Shown here piece after piece: positions 34,197-47,043 of a stretch of 64,000 bases of DNA. Source of the stretch: Hofstenia miamia (taxonomy: Eukaryota > Xenacoelomorpha > Acoela); NCBI GenBank assembly GCA_004352715.1, contig SCFE01000024.1:1855305-1919304 (forward strand), given 5' to 3'. The translations under genes were made by a program, and so were the position numbers. The notes below the pieces were generated by a model that was not told the DNA's origin, did no database searches, and worked only from the letters and a program-made list of their open reading frames with translations. How positions within the stretch are numbered: position 1 is the stretch's first letter; every line of letters starts with the position of its first letter.

Positions 34197-34640
34197 TCAA
34201 AAAAGCCATATTAGCCAAATAACACGTCTCTTCTCCCAAAATTCCAACAACAAAATTAACACAAACCACCCAGAAAAATCAATAGATTCATCAAAGGATA
34301 TCCACACTTTTTTAGTCAAGAGTTTATTCTTAATATCAATTATCTTCTCTTCATACATCTTTTTAACCAATTTTCTGGCGCATGTTACAGAGACAGTTTG
34401 TTTATGATGCATAAGCAAGAATTGTTTTTTGGGCATTCAAGTTTTTGGAGTGATACATCCATTTCAAGAAAGAGCTCAGTAACTTCTTGCCAGCGTCTTG
34501 GTCTTGGATACAGTCGGAATAATGGTTTGTTGTCCAGTTTCCTCATGTAATTTTGCTCTGTGCTTCTTGCTTTCAATGTGATTCTTTATCGTTGAACGTT
34601 TTTAATAATCTACTGTAACCCCACAAAATTTGCAAAGCAT
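34197..34640 (-). pseudogene. hAT transposase relic, N-terminal part with BED-type zinc finger
   Basis: The minus strand starts MLCKFCGVTVDY at 34640, a stop, then KRSTIKNHIESKKHRAKL. CxxC ... HxxxxxH is a BED/C2H2-like zinc finger that hAT transposases use to bind DNA. After further stops, the open segment from 34436 reads KKQFLLMHHKQTVSVTCARK, LVKKMYEEKI and KKVWISFDESIDFSG. VWISFDESIDxSG is the conserved region with the first catalytic Asp of the hAT RNase-H fold. The relic resumes at 33104 after a repeat insertion. Several stops show it is dead. Confidence 0.75.
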
Positions 34641-36159
34641 GTAAGGGGTGTGTATATAATATAACTCTTAGCAGTATGACACGATAAGATGAATTTAAGT
34701 GGGAAAGTTTATGATTGGATAAAATATAATATCCAGGCACGGCACGTTAAGGCTTTGCAAAAATTCTACATCATCATTGTAGGCCTATGTAATTGGATGT
34801 TCTACCACTTTACCGCTAATTTATGCCTTCATGATAAATTATTATGCTAATTCTATAACACTAGCGTATTATGCCTTTTTATGCTATTTATGCTTCAAGC
34901 ATGACAATTTTTCAATTGGTGACACAATATTAGCATTAATTTGTATGTGTAAGCTTACTTTGAAGGAGTCCTCCTTTAAAAAATGCAGCTGCTCGAGTAT
35001 TTGACGACATATTGTGTCTACTGTTTTAAAAGTGTGATAAATTCCGTACTTGAAATATATTTTGCTGTCCTCATAATGCGCAAAGAACTGAAAGCAATGA
35101 ATTCAATTAATCATAGTTGTAGCATTAGTTTTGAATTGGCAAATTTTATTGTTTCCATATATTTGACTGACAAACTGATGTTACATGTCAATTTATCCTA
35201 AAACGTTTTTTATCTCTATCTCTATATTAGCGTTACCTTAAAGTAACAAACCGCTTTATCCACCATTTTTGATCAATTTATCCAAGCCTTGTAAGAAATA
35301 TTGAAAGCCTTTTATGTGGCCACATCTATGGATTTCTTCCCTCTCATGTAATGATGGATTTCTGCTAAAAATTACTCTTGCGCCTGATGTACATAAAAAT
35401 ATTTATTTTTGTCAATGGGAAATTCGATTTATGCAGAAACATTCAAATTCTTATCATACCTAATGTTCGGCTAATGAGGCAGTGTAATGGATATGGAAAT
35501 ATCAACTACACTAAAATATTTTGCTTTCTGAATAAAAGCTATGTGAGCAACATTGAGGCGCGTCGTCAGAAATCGTCGTGCCATATGAGGGGGGGGGATC
35601 TCTATCCAATAGTATTTTCAGATTTTAATATCTTCATTAGTTCTTTATAAGTGTTTAAAAATATTTTTGAGGAAACCACAACAAATTTTGAAAAATTTCA
35701 AGTAGAATAAGGGTCAATTGAAGTTAGTGTTTTAACAATATTCGTTTTTTAATGATTCCAATATTTCACTATTTTCTATGGTAATTTTGAAAGAAATTTT
35801 AGAAAACTGCTCATGAAATGCAGATTAATTTTTTCTAGAAGCTGTGTGTAATTTTATTTTCATTTAATACAATATTTAAATGTTCTTAAAGGCTACAAAA
35901 TATTGAAGAACTAAGTGTTCATCTTGAAATTGAAAAATTGAATACATCCCACACCAATGACGTTACTGGGTTATTCGATCATAGCCACTTTGATCATATT
36001 AAAAAAGTCTAAAATTGGTTTTTAAATAAATTACTTTGTTTATGGAGGCAAAAGTTTAAAACAATGTAAAGAAATCAATGCATAGTCAATTAAAAAGTAC
36101 AAATTTCATTTTCACTTAACTACCTATTTTCGACGCCACGTTCTTTATCGCTCAAGGCT
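34641..36159. other. Intron 4: hAT flank and unassigned DNA
   Basis: 34780-34900 contains repeated TTATGC/GCATAA motifs, probably the subterminal region of the hAT element. 35588-35597 has a G run. No exon recognised. Confidence 0.45.
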
Positions 36160-36610
36160 TATGTTGACCACCCACCGCCGTTTGCTACGCTTGTAACCCT
36201 TATACAATCTGAGCTTGCTGCAAACAACATCAGTAAATTAACACCAATATTTAAAAACCTTGATATTACTTACAAAATTGCCATTATGGTTTTTATGAGC
36301 ATACACAATTTGGCTCTGAGAGATATCTCCTAAACATTCTAAGAATTAGAACTTCTTATAGTAAAAGATCGTTTTCGTTTGAAGGTCCTACAATTTTCAA
36401 TTTATTACCACGGAATCTTAGATCTTGCCATAACTACGACCCTTTTAAAAATGGTCTAAAGTCACACTTGTTCAGTCCATTTTTTTCAGAACATTGAGAA
36501 ATTCAAATGTATTTTAAATGCGCATTTGAATACATTGGTAAAGAATACGTAAGATAAATATTTTTATTATTATTATTATTATTTTTTTTTTATTGCTATT
36601 GTTATTTATT
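36160..36610 (+). pseudogene. LINE ORF2 C-terminal fragment with (TTA)n tail
   Basis: The + strand reads ANNISKLTPIFKNL and KIAIMVFMSIHNLALRDIS, then after a stop RTSYSKRSFSFEGPTIFNLL and PRNLRSCHNYDPFKNGLKSH followed by LFSPFF. RTxxxKRSFSxxGPxxxNLLPxxLR...FKxxLKxHLF is the highly conserved end of CR1/L2/Jockey-type ORF2 proteins. A (TTA)n run at about 36565-36620 is a plausible 3' tail. Confidence 0.8.
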
Positions 36611-36620
36611 ATTATAACAA

Positions 36621-37910
36621 AAAAACTAGTTATTTGTTAAATTATGAAAACATTTGAAAGTTAAATTTTTGTTTAAATTCCAGATACATTCATTGCTTTT
36701 TACCACTCAATTCATGAAGTTTCGTTTGATTAATTTTTTCTCTGTGTGATAAATCTTACGAAAGCAATTCCTGCTAGTGAAAACCTGCTCCCTGTTGGCA
36801 CTGCTGAATAAGTTTTTGTCGAGATGGAATGAAAGAAAATATTAAAAATTGTTGATGTCTTTATTTGAAGCATTTCAGTTGGAACTAAAAGAATTTAATT
36901 AATTTAATGGGATAATGCTGGTTACGCCACTGGGTCTCTAACTTATTTTGAAAAGTTTCTTTTATACTTTTTATGCATCATTACTTTTCAATTAAGAATT
37001 TCTTAGTCGACAATTGCCTACATTCCTCGTTTCTCAGAAGAATTATTGACAGACAAGTGTGCAGCATCAATCGTATAAAATTTATTGAAAATTTGAAATT
37101 CATCGGTATCATGTAATTAACTGTGCTTCGCTAATTCCCATCCCAACAAAATTCTTTTAAACACATTTTCTCTGCTTACTTGATGGAATGTTTGTGCGAG
37201 CATAAAAAGTTATTTTGGATTATTATTTTAAATTTCCATTAACTCATTTGCTATTTGTGTAAACTGGGAATTATACTTTTGTTTTGTCTCAAAAACGAAA
37301 AATAATATTTAAGTATGAACTAAAATTTCGCGTCATTTTGGAAATCTATTCTATCCCACATTTTTATTGCTAAGAAAGTATTAGTCTCTTTTACTAACTT
37401 AAATAACAATTCTCAATTCAACTTCCTTACTATTCAAGTCATAATCAATTATGAAAAAAGTTGGGAAAAATACTTAATAAAACAAAATTTATAAAATTCA
37501 ATTTTCCAAGATAACTTAAGGCGATGTTAGACTGGCTGTTTTTGTCTAAATTTTGTCAAGATTTTTGTGTGCTACACTGCGGATTTTTAATTAATTAAGA
37601 ATTTGGAAAAACATCGTAAGTGTATCATCCACTTTATTTTTCAGATTATTGTAGTTTTTTCCATTGTGTAATTAGTACCATTTTGGTTAAGTAATGTAAA
37701 TTCGGCAAAAGGTGAAATGCAATTAAAAATGGTAAAACTTTTCCGCCAGCCTGACTTTCCATCAATTCTGGCCTCACACGCAAGAACAGTTTGCTTATTA
37801 CAATCTGCAACAAAAAATTAATGCATTCGATCAGAAAAATTTTCATTTCGCTGTCATATCAATTGTTGGATTCCTGTAATGAACTACGAAGTCTTTTATT
37901 TTGTGTTTAA
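36621..37910. other. Intron 4: no feature seen
   Basis: AT-rich DNA; ends at the TTAA target site of the next element. Confidence 0.5.
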
Positions 37911-38430
37911 CCCTACTAGCCCCAGGTTAAGCACATTGTCGTCTACTGCTGTTTCGTCAACTTTTATATTGGATCAGGAACTATTATAAAAATTTGATCA
38001 TCAAGATATTTTTTCAGCAGCGGCACATTTGTAATCAACCAGTGACTTTTTCGATTTTGGCTGTGTTAGCATTCATCGGGTTTAGTGTCTCAAATAATGT
38101 TTCCAGGCGATTTTACTATCACATTATTAAATTTTGCGTCAATATTGTTCTAAAAGCACCATTTTTACTTTCAAATTTTTTTAATCTCAAATTATGTAAA
38201 ACATCCCATTTTTGAAAAATTCCTCAATTGTTGACATATTTCCTGACGTCATCATATGACAACAAAAAATTCTGGAATTTTATTCAAAAACCTAACTAAA
38301 GTAAAATATAAGGTAGCTCTTGCAAAAAATGTGATGTTAGTAGCTCAATCTTTGAAGAAGCTATAGAAGTGGAACACTATGTACTGCACCTGGGGTTTCT
38401 GAAGACCTCAAAAACTCGAGGCTAGTAGAA
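37911..38430. mobile_element. piggyBac-like non-autonomous element (520 bp, TTAA target)
   Basis: TTAA at 37907-37910 and at 38431-38434 flank an element whose ends are CCCTACTAGCC (left) and TTCTACTAGCC (reverse complement of right). TTAA duplication and ends starting near CCC are piggyBac traits. CCCCAGGT close to the left end recurs inverted near the right end. There is no transposase inside, so it would depend on another copy. Confidence 0.6.
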
Positions 38431-38915
38431 TTAAATTAAAAAGTGTGCCAGAAGCTGCACCAAAAAAAAATATAACTTACGCATTCCCAGACGATTGCTT
38501 TTTTTTATTCTTAGTTGTGTGAAAATTTTCAATTTTTATGATCTGACTTGCATACGTTTATAAGCCTATAAATCTTTCGAAAATACAACTTTAGATTTGT
38601 TAGCAGTATTGTAGGAATGGTTTGAGGAGTACCTTCACGAGTTTTAGAACAATCTACTTAATTGACACCGATTTTGGAATTAGTCAAACAATTTATCTAA
38701 TGGAATGGGTGGAGCATTCTGAAAATTTTACCTGATTCCTAATATAGGACTATGCTTCTTTTTAGGTTCAATGCACATTCTCAATGCACTGCTTAAGTGG
38801 CCAAAGCAACTTAATAAGCTTAATATTTTACTAAGAACTTCAAATCTCTTGTCCTTCTCAAATATTAGCCTTTGGAGTCGTTAGTTTCTACTATTTATAA
38901 ACAATTTATTTTTAG
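38431..38915. other. Intron 4, right end
   Basis: AT-rich, ends in the acceptor ATTTTTAG. Nothing recognised. Confidence 0.5.
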
Positions 38916-39047
38916 TGCCAACTATCGGGTTCGAAAAAACAAACTACACAGTTGAAGAGGACATTGGTACTTTAAAGATTAAACTAGTTCGTACTGGGGA
39001 TAAATCGGAAATCAGTGAAGTGCTATGTGTTACAATGCCTAATGCAG
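38916..39047 (+). CDS. FREM2-like: FREM-like exon 5: first half of Calx-beta 2
   Basis: 132 nt, phase 1 on both sides, donor GTATTT. Joined to exon 4 it reads DPEDMPTIGFEKTNYTVEED, then IGTLKIKLVRTGDKSEISEV and LCVTMPNA. PTIxFxxxxYxVEEDxGxLxIxLxRxGD is a textbook Calx-beta start; the EED is one of the expected calcium-site acidic clusters. Domain start and exon start coincide. Confidence 0.95.
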
Positions 39048-40203
39048 GTATTTATTTTGTTACTCCATTAGTTTGTGATTTTATAAATAACTGCATTCAA
39101 AAACCACATGAAAACAACATTTTTTGTAACAGATGATGTGTGAAACATATTTTATACTACGTCCATGTCAATATCTTTTATTTTATACTTGATGGATTAT
39201 TTCTCCCGATGCTAATTCTATCCATAGTTTTTTTTCAATTTATATGTTTTGGGTATATTTCAATAAATATAATTGCGATATGCGATATTTCCCTCATATA
39301 CATAACTTTTTTCAAACAGATATACATGTATAATTGACAAATTCTAAGTAAGCTATTTTCCAAAATTTGTTGTTTGTCTTTGTTAGTACATTGTTTATAC
39401 ATTTATATATATATATAATTTTTGTATGCAATATATTATCTGTGTTTCATTTTTTGTGCATTTAAATTACAATGTGGACATTGACTATAAAATTTTTTGT
39501 ACGGTGTTTTTCTCTCACCTTTGATTTTCGTTTTGAAGTAGCAATTTAATTTTTGAAATTATTTAATCACTATTTAGAGTTGTAATTTTTGCGCAAACAA
39601 CTGAAAATTTCGAGTGTAACGAACTTTAGTTTTTATGGTCTGCTAGTGTGTCTAACCAATTTCAAGTTGATTTCTATAAGAAAAATAAATTTTCGCCCAA
39701 ATGTTGTTACAATTAGAGCAATAAAGTACGTCATAGACTGTTGATTTGTGATTGGTGCGATATCAAATATAATCTATGATGATTGCTCTCCTTTAAGGAT
39801 CTTGTGACTGACGTCATCAAGTGAATTATACACTGACTGACAGTATTTAGTAGTAAAATATTTCGTGTTAAACTATTTTTTAATGAATCCATGAAAATTC
39901 GAAATGCATTGCAGTTTTTAAAACAGCCATCAATGTATACGTGCTATTCTATTACATGATGTGATGATTTAATAGAACCTTGCTGCTTTTGCCATAAACA
40001 ATTCCCTACCATACATTGTAAACTTTACTAAGCATAAGCATTGCACAAATCTAAGTGCTTAGCAATGTTTGATTTTTTATATTCAAAGACATGATTATTT
40101 TAATCATTTATTAAAAAACGATAACAGCTTCATTATGGATTTTTTTGACATTTTCCAATGCACTTTTAAATATTAGAAATAAGAGATATAGATACATTTT
40201 TAG
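39048..40203. other. Intron 5: no feature seen
   Basis: 1156 bp, AT-rich, GTATTT to TTTTTAG. The open frame 39140-39337 has no domain. Confidence 0.6.
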
Positions 40204-40461
40204 GGAATGCTATAGCTCATGATTTCTTTACCGAGCAAGCGGATTACACTCCTCGTGACGACGACCACATGAATAAAATTACCTTTGGGGTTGGTGAAAG
40301 CGAAACAATTTGTCCAATTAAAATAAATGATAACACAAACTACGAATCAGAGGTTAGAGATTTCTTCGTCAAAGTTCAACTTTTGACAACGGATAGTAAA
40401 GACAGTATTTCAAAAACTCGAAATCTTGCACAAGTCTTCATTAAACCCGATTTGCGCGATG
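40204..40461 (+). CDS. FREM2-like: FREM-like exon 6: second half of Calx-beta 2
   Basis: 258 nt, the longest exon seen, phase 1 on both sides, donor GTATGT. It encodes NAIAHDFFTEQADYTPRDDD, HMNKITFGVGESETICPIKI, NDNTNYESEVRDFFVKVQLL, TTDSKDSISKTRNLAQVFIK and PDLRD. ADYTPR, ITFxxGE, a strand-turn with NDNTNYESE, and FxVxL match the second half of a Calx-beta domain. The usual DD pair reads ND here and the EE pair reads SE/RD, so calcium binding may be weaker than in domain 1. Two thirds of the domain core is conserved. Confidence 0.95.
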
Positions 40462-40958
40462 GTATGTACGTTTCAATTGCTCAATTTTAATATTAGGGCA
40501 CTGGAACTTCATTCCCACATTTCTTAAGATGTTTCTGTATTGCGTACTAGGGAGTATACAGTTGCGCAGAAAAATCTTAGATGCTTAAACACGGTTTTTA
40601 TTCAACAAATGTTTTCAAAATTTTGCTCTTCCTTCACTGCAGAAATCAAGATATTATTAGTATAAGCTATAATCAACTGTTTTGCATTACAATTGTTTAT
40701 TGCTGTATTTTCTTAGTTCATTAGTTTACAACTTTGAATACGATACATTTTAAGTTATTTCCTTTATGAGACTAGAATTGAATTGGTTAAATACTTCGAC
40801 AAATTATTTGAAGAGTTCCTGATCGCACAATTCTTCAGATTATGTTTACTTTCTAAATAATGATATTACTTTCTGTTGCCCCAAATATATCATATCATAT
40901 TAGAATTCAGATAATGGATTAATTTGTGATAAATTCAGTTATATTTTTTTTATTTTAG
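40462..40958. other. Intron 6: no feature seen
   Basis: 497 bp, the shortest intron, ending in a strong pyrimidine tract and TTTTAG. Confidence 0.7.
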
Positions 40959-41117
40959 CACCAACCGTAAGTTTTCGAAATAGCCACATAAGAGTGACTG
41001 AGGACGCCATGCCTATTGAAGTAACTCTGAAAAGGACGGGTCCTGATCTTAAGTTTCAGTCTAATGTAGTGGTCAGCTCAAAAGCAACTTCGGACACTAT
41101 TCGCCCAACAGCTCATG
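40959..41117 (+). CDS. FREM2-like: FREM-like exon 7: first half of Calx-beta 3
   Basis: 159 nt, phase 1 on both sides, donor GTAAGT. With the split Ala codon it reads APTVSFRNSHIRVTEDAMPI, then EVTLKRTGPDLKFQSNVVVS and SKATSDTIRPTAH. PTVxF ... VTEDA ... VxLxRTGxDL is the Calx-beta pattern, and the SNVVVSSKAT segment resembles the third domain of FREM2/FRAS1, where a longer link of similar type is found. Confidence 0.94.
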
Positions 41118-41738
41118 GTAAGTCTTCAATGCATGTACTGTTTCCAAAGCTCAATACTGTATTCTCATTTGTAGATGATAAATTTAAGTTAAGTCATTGT
41201 AGAAATATATTTTGACCACTTCGGTTAACCTTATGGAGATTAATATTTTGTACTATTTATAAAATGCTTCCTAGCATTATAAGAATTCTTTTAACGTATG
41301 TTCACATTCACACAATATATTTCACCGGCCAGTATTGTGATTTAAAGATAATGGAATTACAATGCAAATGTACATTTTACTAGAACGCAGTCGATTCGGC
41401 TATACAGTAGTTTCATTTTTACTCAGAATCGTCTTGTTGTACCGCCAACCGTGCAAAATGTAAACATTTAACTTAATTATGTTAACATTTCTCAAGAAAA
41501 TATGAAATTATACTATTAGGCAAATTTATTGAGTAAAAGAAAAGAAAATGATTCACTGCTAGTACACGGGGACACATTTTTATGCAGTAAAATATAACTA
41601 GTATTGAAATTGCAAATCAATAAATAATATATTGTTTCTGATTATTTAGGTTTCAGAATTCGTGGTGCATTACCATAGATTTGCGCAAATATGGCTTCAC
41701 TCTTCTCAAGGAAGCCATAATTGAGTTATTTGTGGAAG
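41118..41738. other. Intron 7, left part: no feature seen
   Basis: AT-rich; runs up to a MITE-like element. Confidence 0.5.
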
Positions 41739-42849
41739 CAGGGGTGGATCTAGAAATTTCTGATAGGGGTACTAAAGTTCCTAAACTCAATTTTTTCATA
41801 ATATTTTTTATTCGAGATTTGATTAAATTTTGAATCCTCATAAATTTCTCTACATGTTATGATTTTGAATTTGAAAGTTCTTACTGATGTTCTAGTAGGA
41901 ATTTCTACAATGGCGTTTTACTTATATTTATATATAGATATATCTATTTGTGGCCTCGTACTAAAATTAAATGTGCTGAAATTATGCATTATTAAAAAAC
42001 AGAATATTGAATGGAGATACAGTATTACAAATATATTTTAGTTTAGCAAGTAAATATAATAGCAAATATTAATTCAAATTGCTCCCAGTCTCACTTGAAA
42101 TGAAAAAGTTAGTCCCGATTTTGTATTGATCCTATCCCATGTCTTAGTCCAGTACCGCCATCAATAGCGTAGTAGCATGGGTCCGGTAACAGGACCAGTA
42201 ATGAAGCAATTTCCTCAGGATTTTACTATTTTCTGAAATCTAGTGAGAGAAGGAAACATTAATACATATACTATTAGTTGTATTGAGTTGCTTTTAATTT
42301 GCATTGGTCGTTGGTCAATCTTTAGCATTAATTTTTTCTGCATCATATAGTAATTACAATTTCAAATTTCTAGAGAATACAAAAAGAGGTTTAGAAATGA
42401 GGGTATCATAACAATAATTTTGAAACTCGTAATTCTTAGTAAATCAGTAATTTGAGAATTGAATGATCTTAGATTATTAATAAAAGTTCTATGTAGGACG
42501 AATGACGTTGCATTTTTGTAGGTTTAGGATCGAAACTTATACCATGTAAACAATACTAAAATGAAGGAATTGATGAATCCCTCATATTACTTAAGTTTTT
42601 ATATGAAATGGGTAATTATTTTGTACAACAGAATCTGAACAATTAATGAAAACTGTTCAAAATTTCAGAAATTCTTAAAAATTTGTTACAAAAATGCTAA
42701 AATTTTAAGCATATTTAAAAATCAATAGTATTATGAATACATTTTGAACATCATTTGAAATATTTGATATAGCGAATTTAGTATGTTGAAGAAAAAATTA
42801 GCAAGAGGGGAGGGATTTCAGAAGTCCTCCCCTTTTAGATCCACCAGTT
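41739..42849. mobile_element. Non-autonomous DNA element with GGTGGATCTA ends (about 1.1 kb)
   Basis: CAGGGGTGGATCTAGAAATT at 41739 and, at the other end, the reverse complement reading CTGGTGGATCTAAAAGGGG (to 42847) form short inverted repeats. Ends of the type CAGGGGxGGATCTAGG are frequent on short DNA elements in invertebrates. The interior is AT-rich with no transposase. Target duplication was not clear. Confidence 0.4.
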
Positions 42850-44389
42850 TTCAGAATCAGAATTAAAAATTTATTGTTTTTTTAAGACATGCCGAGTTTT
42901 TCATTCAGAATGCTGAAATGCTTATACGTGCACATCTTAGCAGCAATTATGACTGAGGCAAACCACGCCATTATGTTTGAATGATGTTTGATTGCTCTTG
43001 AGGTACAGAATTATTGAATCTTGATTATTCTAGAGAGACACTAACAAATACTTTGGTCCTACAGAACATCTGAAATGCACTTAGCAGTTTATATTTATCC
43101 AGTGTACATCTGTTTTAATTCATATAAAGGGCCTGTTTCATCGAGCACTTTGAGTGTACGATATAGTATTTGAGAACTATTCAAATTGTACTGATTTTAT
43201 TAGGTGCTGATGGAAAGTAAAAACAGGGATGTGGCCAGCGGCAAATATCTGAGGGATTAAAATTACTCATGGGTAGGAATCTATGTTTTTTTCTAGGCTT
43301 TTAATTTGAGCTTTCATAGATGGGGACTTATTCAGTTCTTTTGCAAAAAATGAGGAAAATTTTTTAAATTTCACATAAGACAGAAGGACCTGTATTTTTT
43401 GGTAGTTTTTCGAGAAAAGTGAGGAGACAACCCCGTGGCCACCTTCTTCAACAAAAATATGTCATAATTAATTTCTGCATTGAAGCAGTATTGATTCTAT
43501 TTACTAACCGTGCACAGATTTTTGTATACTGTGGAAGCAGTTCTTTCAACTGCCCTTATAATTTATTAAATACCGAAGTTTGGTGGCTTGTAGATGAAAT
43601 GCCTACTATATTGGAATATGTTTGATATATTCTTAAGAATATGTAAGATTATTTGAAAAAAAGTTGGAAAGTTTGACAAATATTTGTCAAAACATTACAA
43701 GAACTAGTATATTTTAAGGAATCTTACAAGATATTTGAAAAATTTGCCAAATATTTGCCAAACTTTTGGATCATTTTGTAATTGAAATGCAAAAATTTTT
43801 CACTAATTTAGAATTTTTACTAAAGTTGCACAAATTAACCTCCATTTCGCTTCCTCATGGGGGGGACTGCAGTCCCATAGACCCCCTTAAATCCCATACT
43901 GTGTGGAAGATACAATTTTCACACCATCTTAAGGAAAAATGCATGCTTCAGTGAAAGTTTGCAATGCACATTTGCATTGAGTGTGCCTAAAAATGTAATA
44001 ATAATAATCATTATGCTGCTCAATATATGGTATATTCGGGCCTTTCGCAAGAATACTGCTGAGGATTTATATTGCTTACTACAACATATTTAAATAGGTT
44101 TTTTGAAATGACTGACTTGATAGATTCGTCATCGAACCTAATCAATATAGGATATACTCAATGATTATGTGCCATGACATTAGCCTAAAAGCATATGACA
44201 GATTCTTTCAAATCAAAATCAGAGGATTTGATCTGAATTGAACACAAATGAAAATTTCTCAATTATTGTGAAGACCCAAATATATGAAGAGTCCAAAATA
44301 TTGAAATCAACAAATTTATGCTTTAAACGAAGTCATGGAATACAGAGTATGAGATTGGGACTATGTTTTAAAATCAACTTATGAGGGAT
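42850..44389. other. Intron 7: no gene seen
   Basis: AT-rich. Open frames 43419-43625 and 43766-43954 show no domain. A short stretch at 43640-43760 has repeated TTTGACAAATATTTG/TTTGCCAAATATTTG motifs. Confidence 0.5.
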
Positions 44390-44995
44390 GTTTGAAAAAT
44401 AACTATACTGTGCACATAATATTTTATTTCAAGTGATAAATCTTAACTACAACATGCCCCTCACATTGTATTCTCCCTGGGCCCTAACTCACTTTGCCAT
44501 CCTTCTCTGCCATGCTTTCACAATTCTGGAAAGGTTTATTCAAGATGCCTCGAACCTCTTTCGTCATCGTATTGGTATGTATTCTGCATCGTTCGATGCT
44601 GTTCCTTTAATGTTTCCTTTGTATTTGGGAAAAAAGTGGGGAATAAGAAGAGTGTGCCATGTTTATTTTGACAAAGAATTTCCGCATTGATAGATGGCGT
44701 ATTGTCGTGATGAAACAGTCATGTTTTCTCATTCCACAACACTTGAATATTCTCACCCTGGCATTCTTACAGTCAAGCAGCGATTGCTCCGCACCTTCTG
44801 TTTCACTCTTTCAATGATTTCTTCAGCTTTAATTGTTATTTGGCATCCCAATACGTGAGTCATCTTCAACATCTTGTCTTCCTTCCTTGAACCTTTTGTG
44901 CTATTTGAAAACTCGACATGCTGACATTGCTTCATTTCTATAGATCTACTGGAGTAGATTGAGAGTCTTCGTTGGGGTTTTTCCAAATTAAACAT
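44390..44995 (-). pseudogene. Mariner-family transposase relic, internally deleted
   Basis: On the minus strand: FKEGRQDVEDDSRIGMP in one frame and IIERVKQKVRSNRCLTVRM in another (the region around the HTH of mariner transposases). Sequence then jumps to LFHHDNTPSINAEILCQNKH, the HHDNAPSH motif with the second catalytic Asp. Degraded SPDLAPCDFFLFP-like sequence follows, and then INLSRIVKAWQRRMAK near the C terminus. The first catalytic Asp region is missing and several stops are present. The + strand left border GAGGGATGTTTGAAAAATAA may be the 3' terminal repeat; no matching right end was found. Confidence 0.75.
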
Positions 44996-47043
44996 TAGGC
45001 TTCAAGTTGATTCATTGTTCAATTCTCATCGTGTTACCACAGAAGAAAACAACAAAAATATTTTCATTTTATACCACAACGACTGTAAGATTGTCACAAA
45101 GCTCTGAAATTGCAACTTTAAATACCTATTGCCCATGTTTGTTGCGCAATACACAAAGTCATTATTTTCCAAACACACCTGTATCTCAACTTGATGAATG
45201 TTGTCAATAAGCAAATATGTTTGAAAATGCACTAATAAAATAGATTTCTTTCCTGAGAGAGTATATTGTGCCTGTTTATATTTAAAATATTTTTTAACAG
45301 TACTGTATGACAAATATATTTCTCAAACGATGACGTATTTGCTATTGAAAAAATTTTGTTGTCAATATTCACAGCCCCTAGGACAAGCAGTGTTATATTT
45401 TACACATCAGTATTATTAGTTAACCGAACCTGAATGTCTGTTGAGCTTTTCCTATTCACTGAAAGACCCTTACTAAAGCTTGCTTAACTTTCAAGTATTC
45501 TACAGTACTTTCACAGGAACCTTTCTTAAGAAAAGTGATCTCACAAAATTATTCTTGACAAGAAGTTGTTAGAGTGCACTCAGTAGGAACCTAGTTGTGA
45601 TTTGCGGATACGGATACTACCGTGAGTAGTAAGTATTACACGGCTGTGAATGCGGGTAAGAGTGGGCGTGTATAATTATTATCGGTAAAATTTCAATTCC
45701 AGATTATGCGCGTGTCTTAATTAAGAAGTTCTTACAAAATATGAAACACTACCATATAATAGCTTCGGTTGTGTTAAAAAATTAATTGACAACTTTTTAA
45801 TATATTTTAAAATATTTTATTCGCAGTTATATGTCAAAATTTGGGATACGTGTAAAAATGTTTTTTGAGCGGATATGGTATTTTAAAGGCTTTACCTATG
45901 CATCACTAGCACATAGTACACACTTTTTTACTTAAAAATCGGCTAAAATAGAAAACCTTAAAATTAAAGTTTTGTTATTTTTGACATCTTGATTAATATT
46001 TTCTGATATTTCACATCAATCATGTAATACTTTCAGTTATGCAATATGTCTAACACATTGTTTTGATTCTTAACATGATTTTCTTGTTTGATCCTGTTCC
46101 ATATTTCCCAAGGTGTCCAAACCTTTGAGCGAAAATGATAATTGATTACTTTGATGTTATTGATTACTTACATTTAATGTAAAAGCTCTTTAAATATTGT
46201 TAAATATTGCTACAGAAATCTCTTTGCAACTGAATCAACTTCAAGGAATAGATTTTAAAGTATACTAACGATGTTCTCACTCTTTATTTTAGTTGAAAGC
46301 TGTTTCATTTTCTAAAATATTGCACACACTGAACTTGCAAATTTTCATTTAAAAGTGAAAAAATGCCCTCACTCCAAGGCTCAATGTAATGACTTTTTAA
46401 TGCTTCTTTTCTCTGAAAAAAATCCATGAAGGTTATGTCACTCTAAGTCAGTTATAATCTGTGTGGAATGTTTTTAAAATAAGTCTAAAATTTTTTATGT
46501 ACTCTTAAAATTTAATATGCGAGAATAAACTGACTAGGCCTAAGGATCAGGTTTTCAAAATCATTAAAATAATAATAATAATGGAAAGAAGTAGACTGAA
46601 TATGCAAACTGAATATGTAAACTTAATAAATTTTTTACAGCTATGTGTTATGTTATAGTATGTTTCAAAATATTTCCAAAGCAAATTAAATATGTTTTCA
46701 TAGATTGCTGCATCAAATTACAATTGAATTTAACTTGTAAACAATTAAAAAGTTTTGCAGTTCTCCTAAAATATTCTTTATGCGTTTTAGATTAATAAAT
46801 CTAGTTAATTTTAAGGTACCTTCCCGAATCCCTCTTTAGAGTTCGTTCTTTTTTATCCTTTTCTAGATATTTCTCCAAATCTACTGTGTACTTATTATTT
46901 ATAATATCAATTAATAGATAGATGTAATTCAATTGTATTTGTAGAGTTATAGGCAAAATTTTTAAATATTTTAGTGTTGTGAAAAAAATATATTTCTTTA
47001 AACCGTGATGATATGTAACTATTTAATAATTAACATCTTTTAG
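44996..47043. other. Intron 7, right part: no feature seen
   Basis: AT-rich, about 2 kb. The 45026-45313 minus-strand frame has no recognisable domain. Ends in ACATCTTTTAG. Confidence 0.5.

Noticed and set aside
38240-39820. TGACGTCA sites (38244 and 39813) as CRE regulatory sites
   Set aside because: Eight-base matches are expected by chance in 64 kb and there is no promoter nearby.
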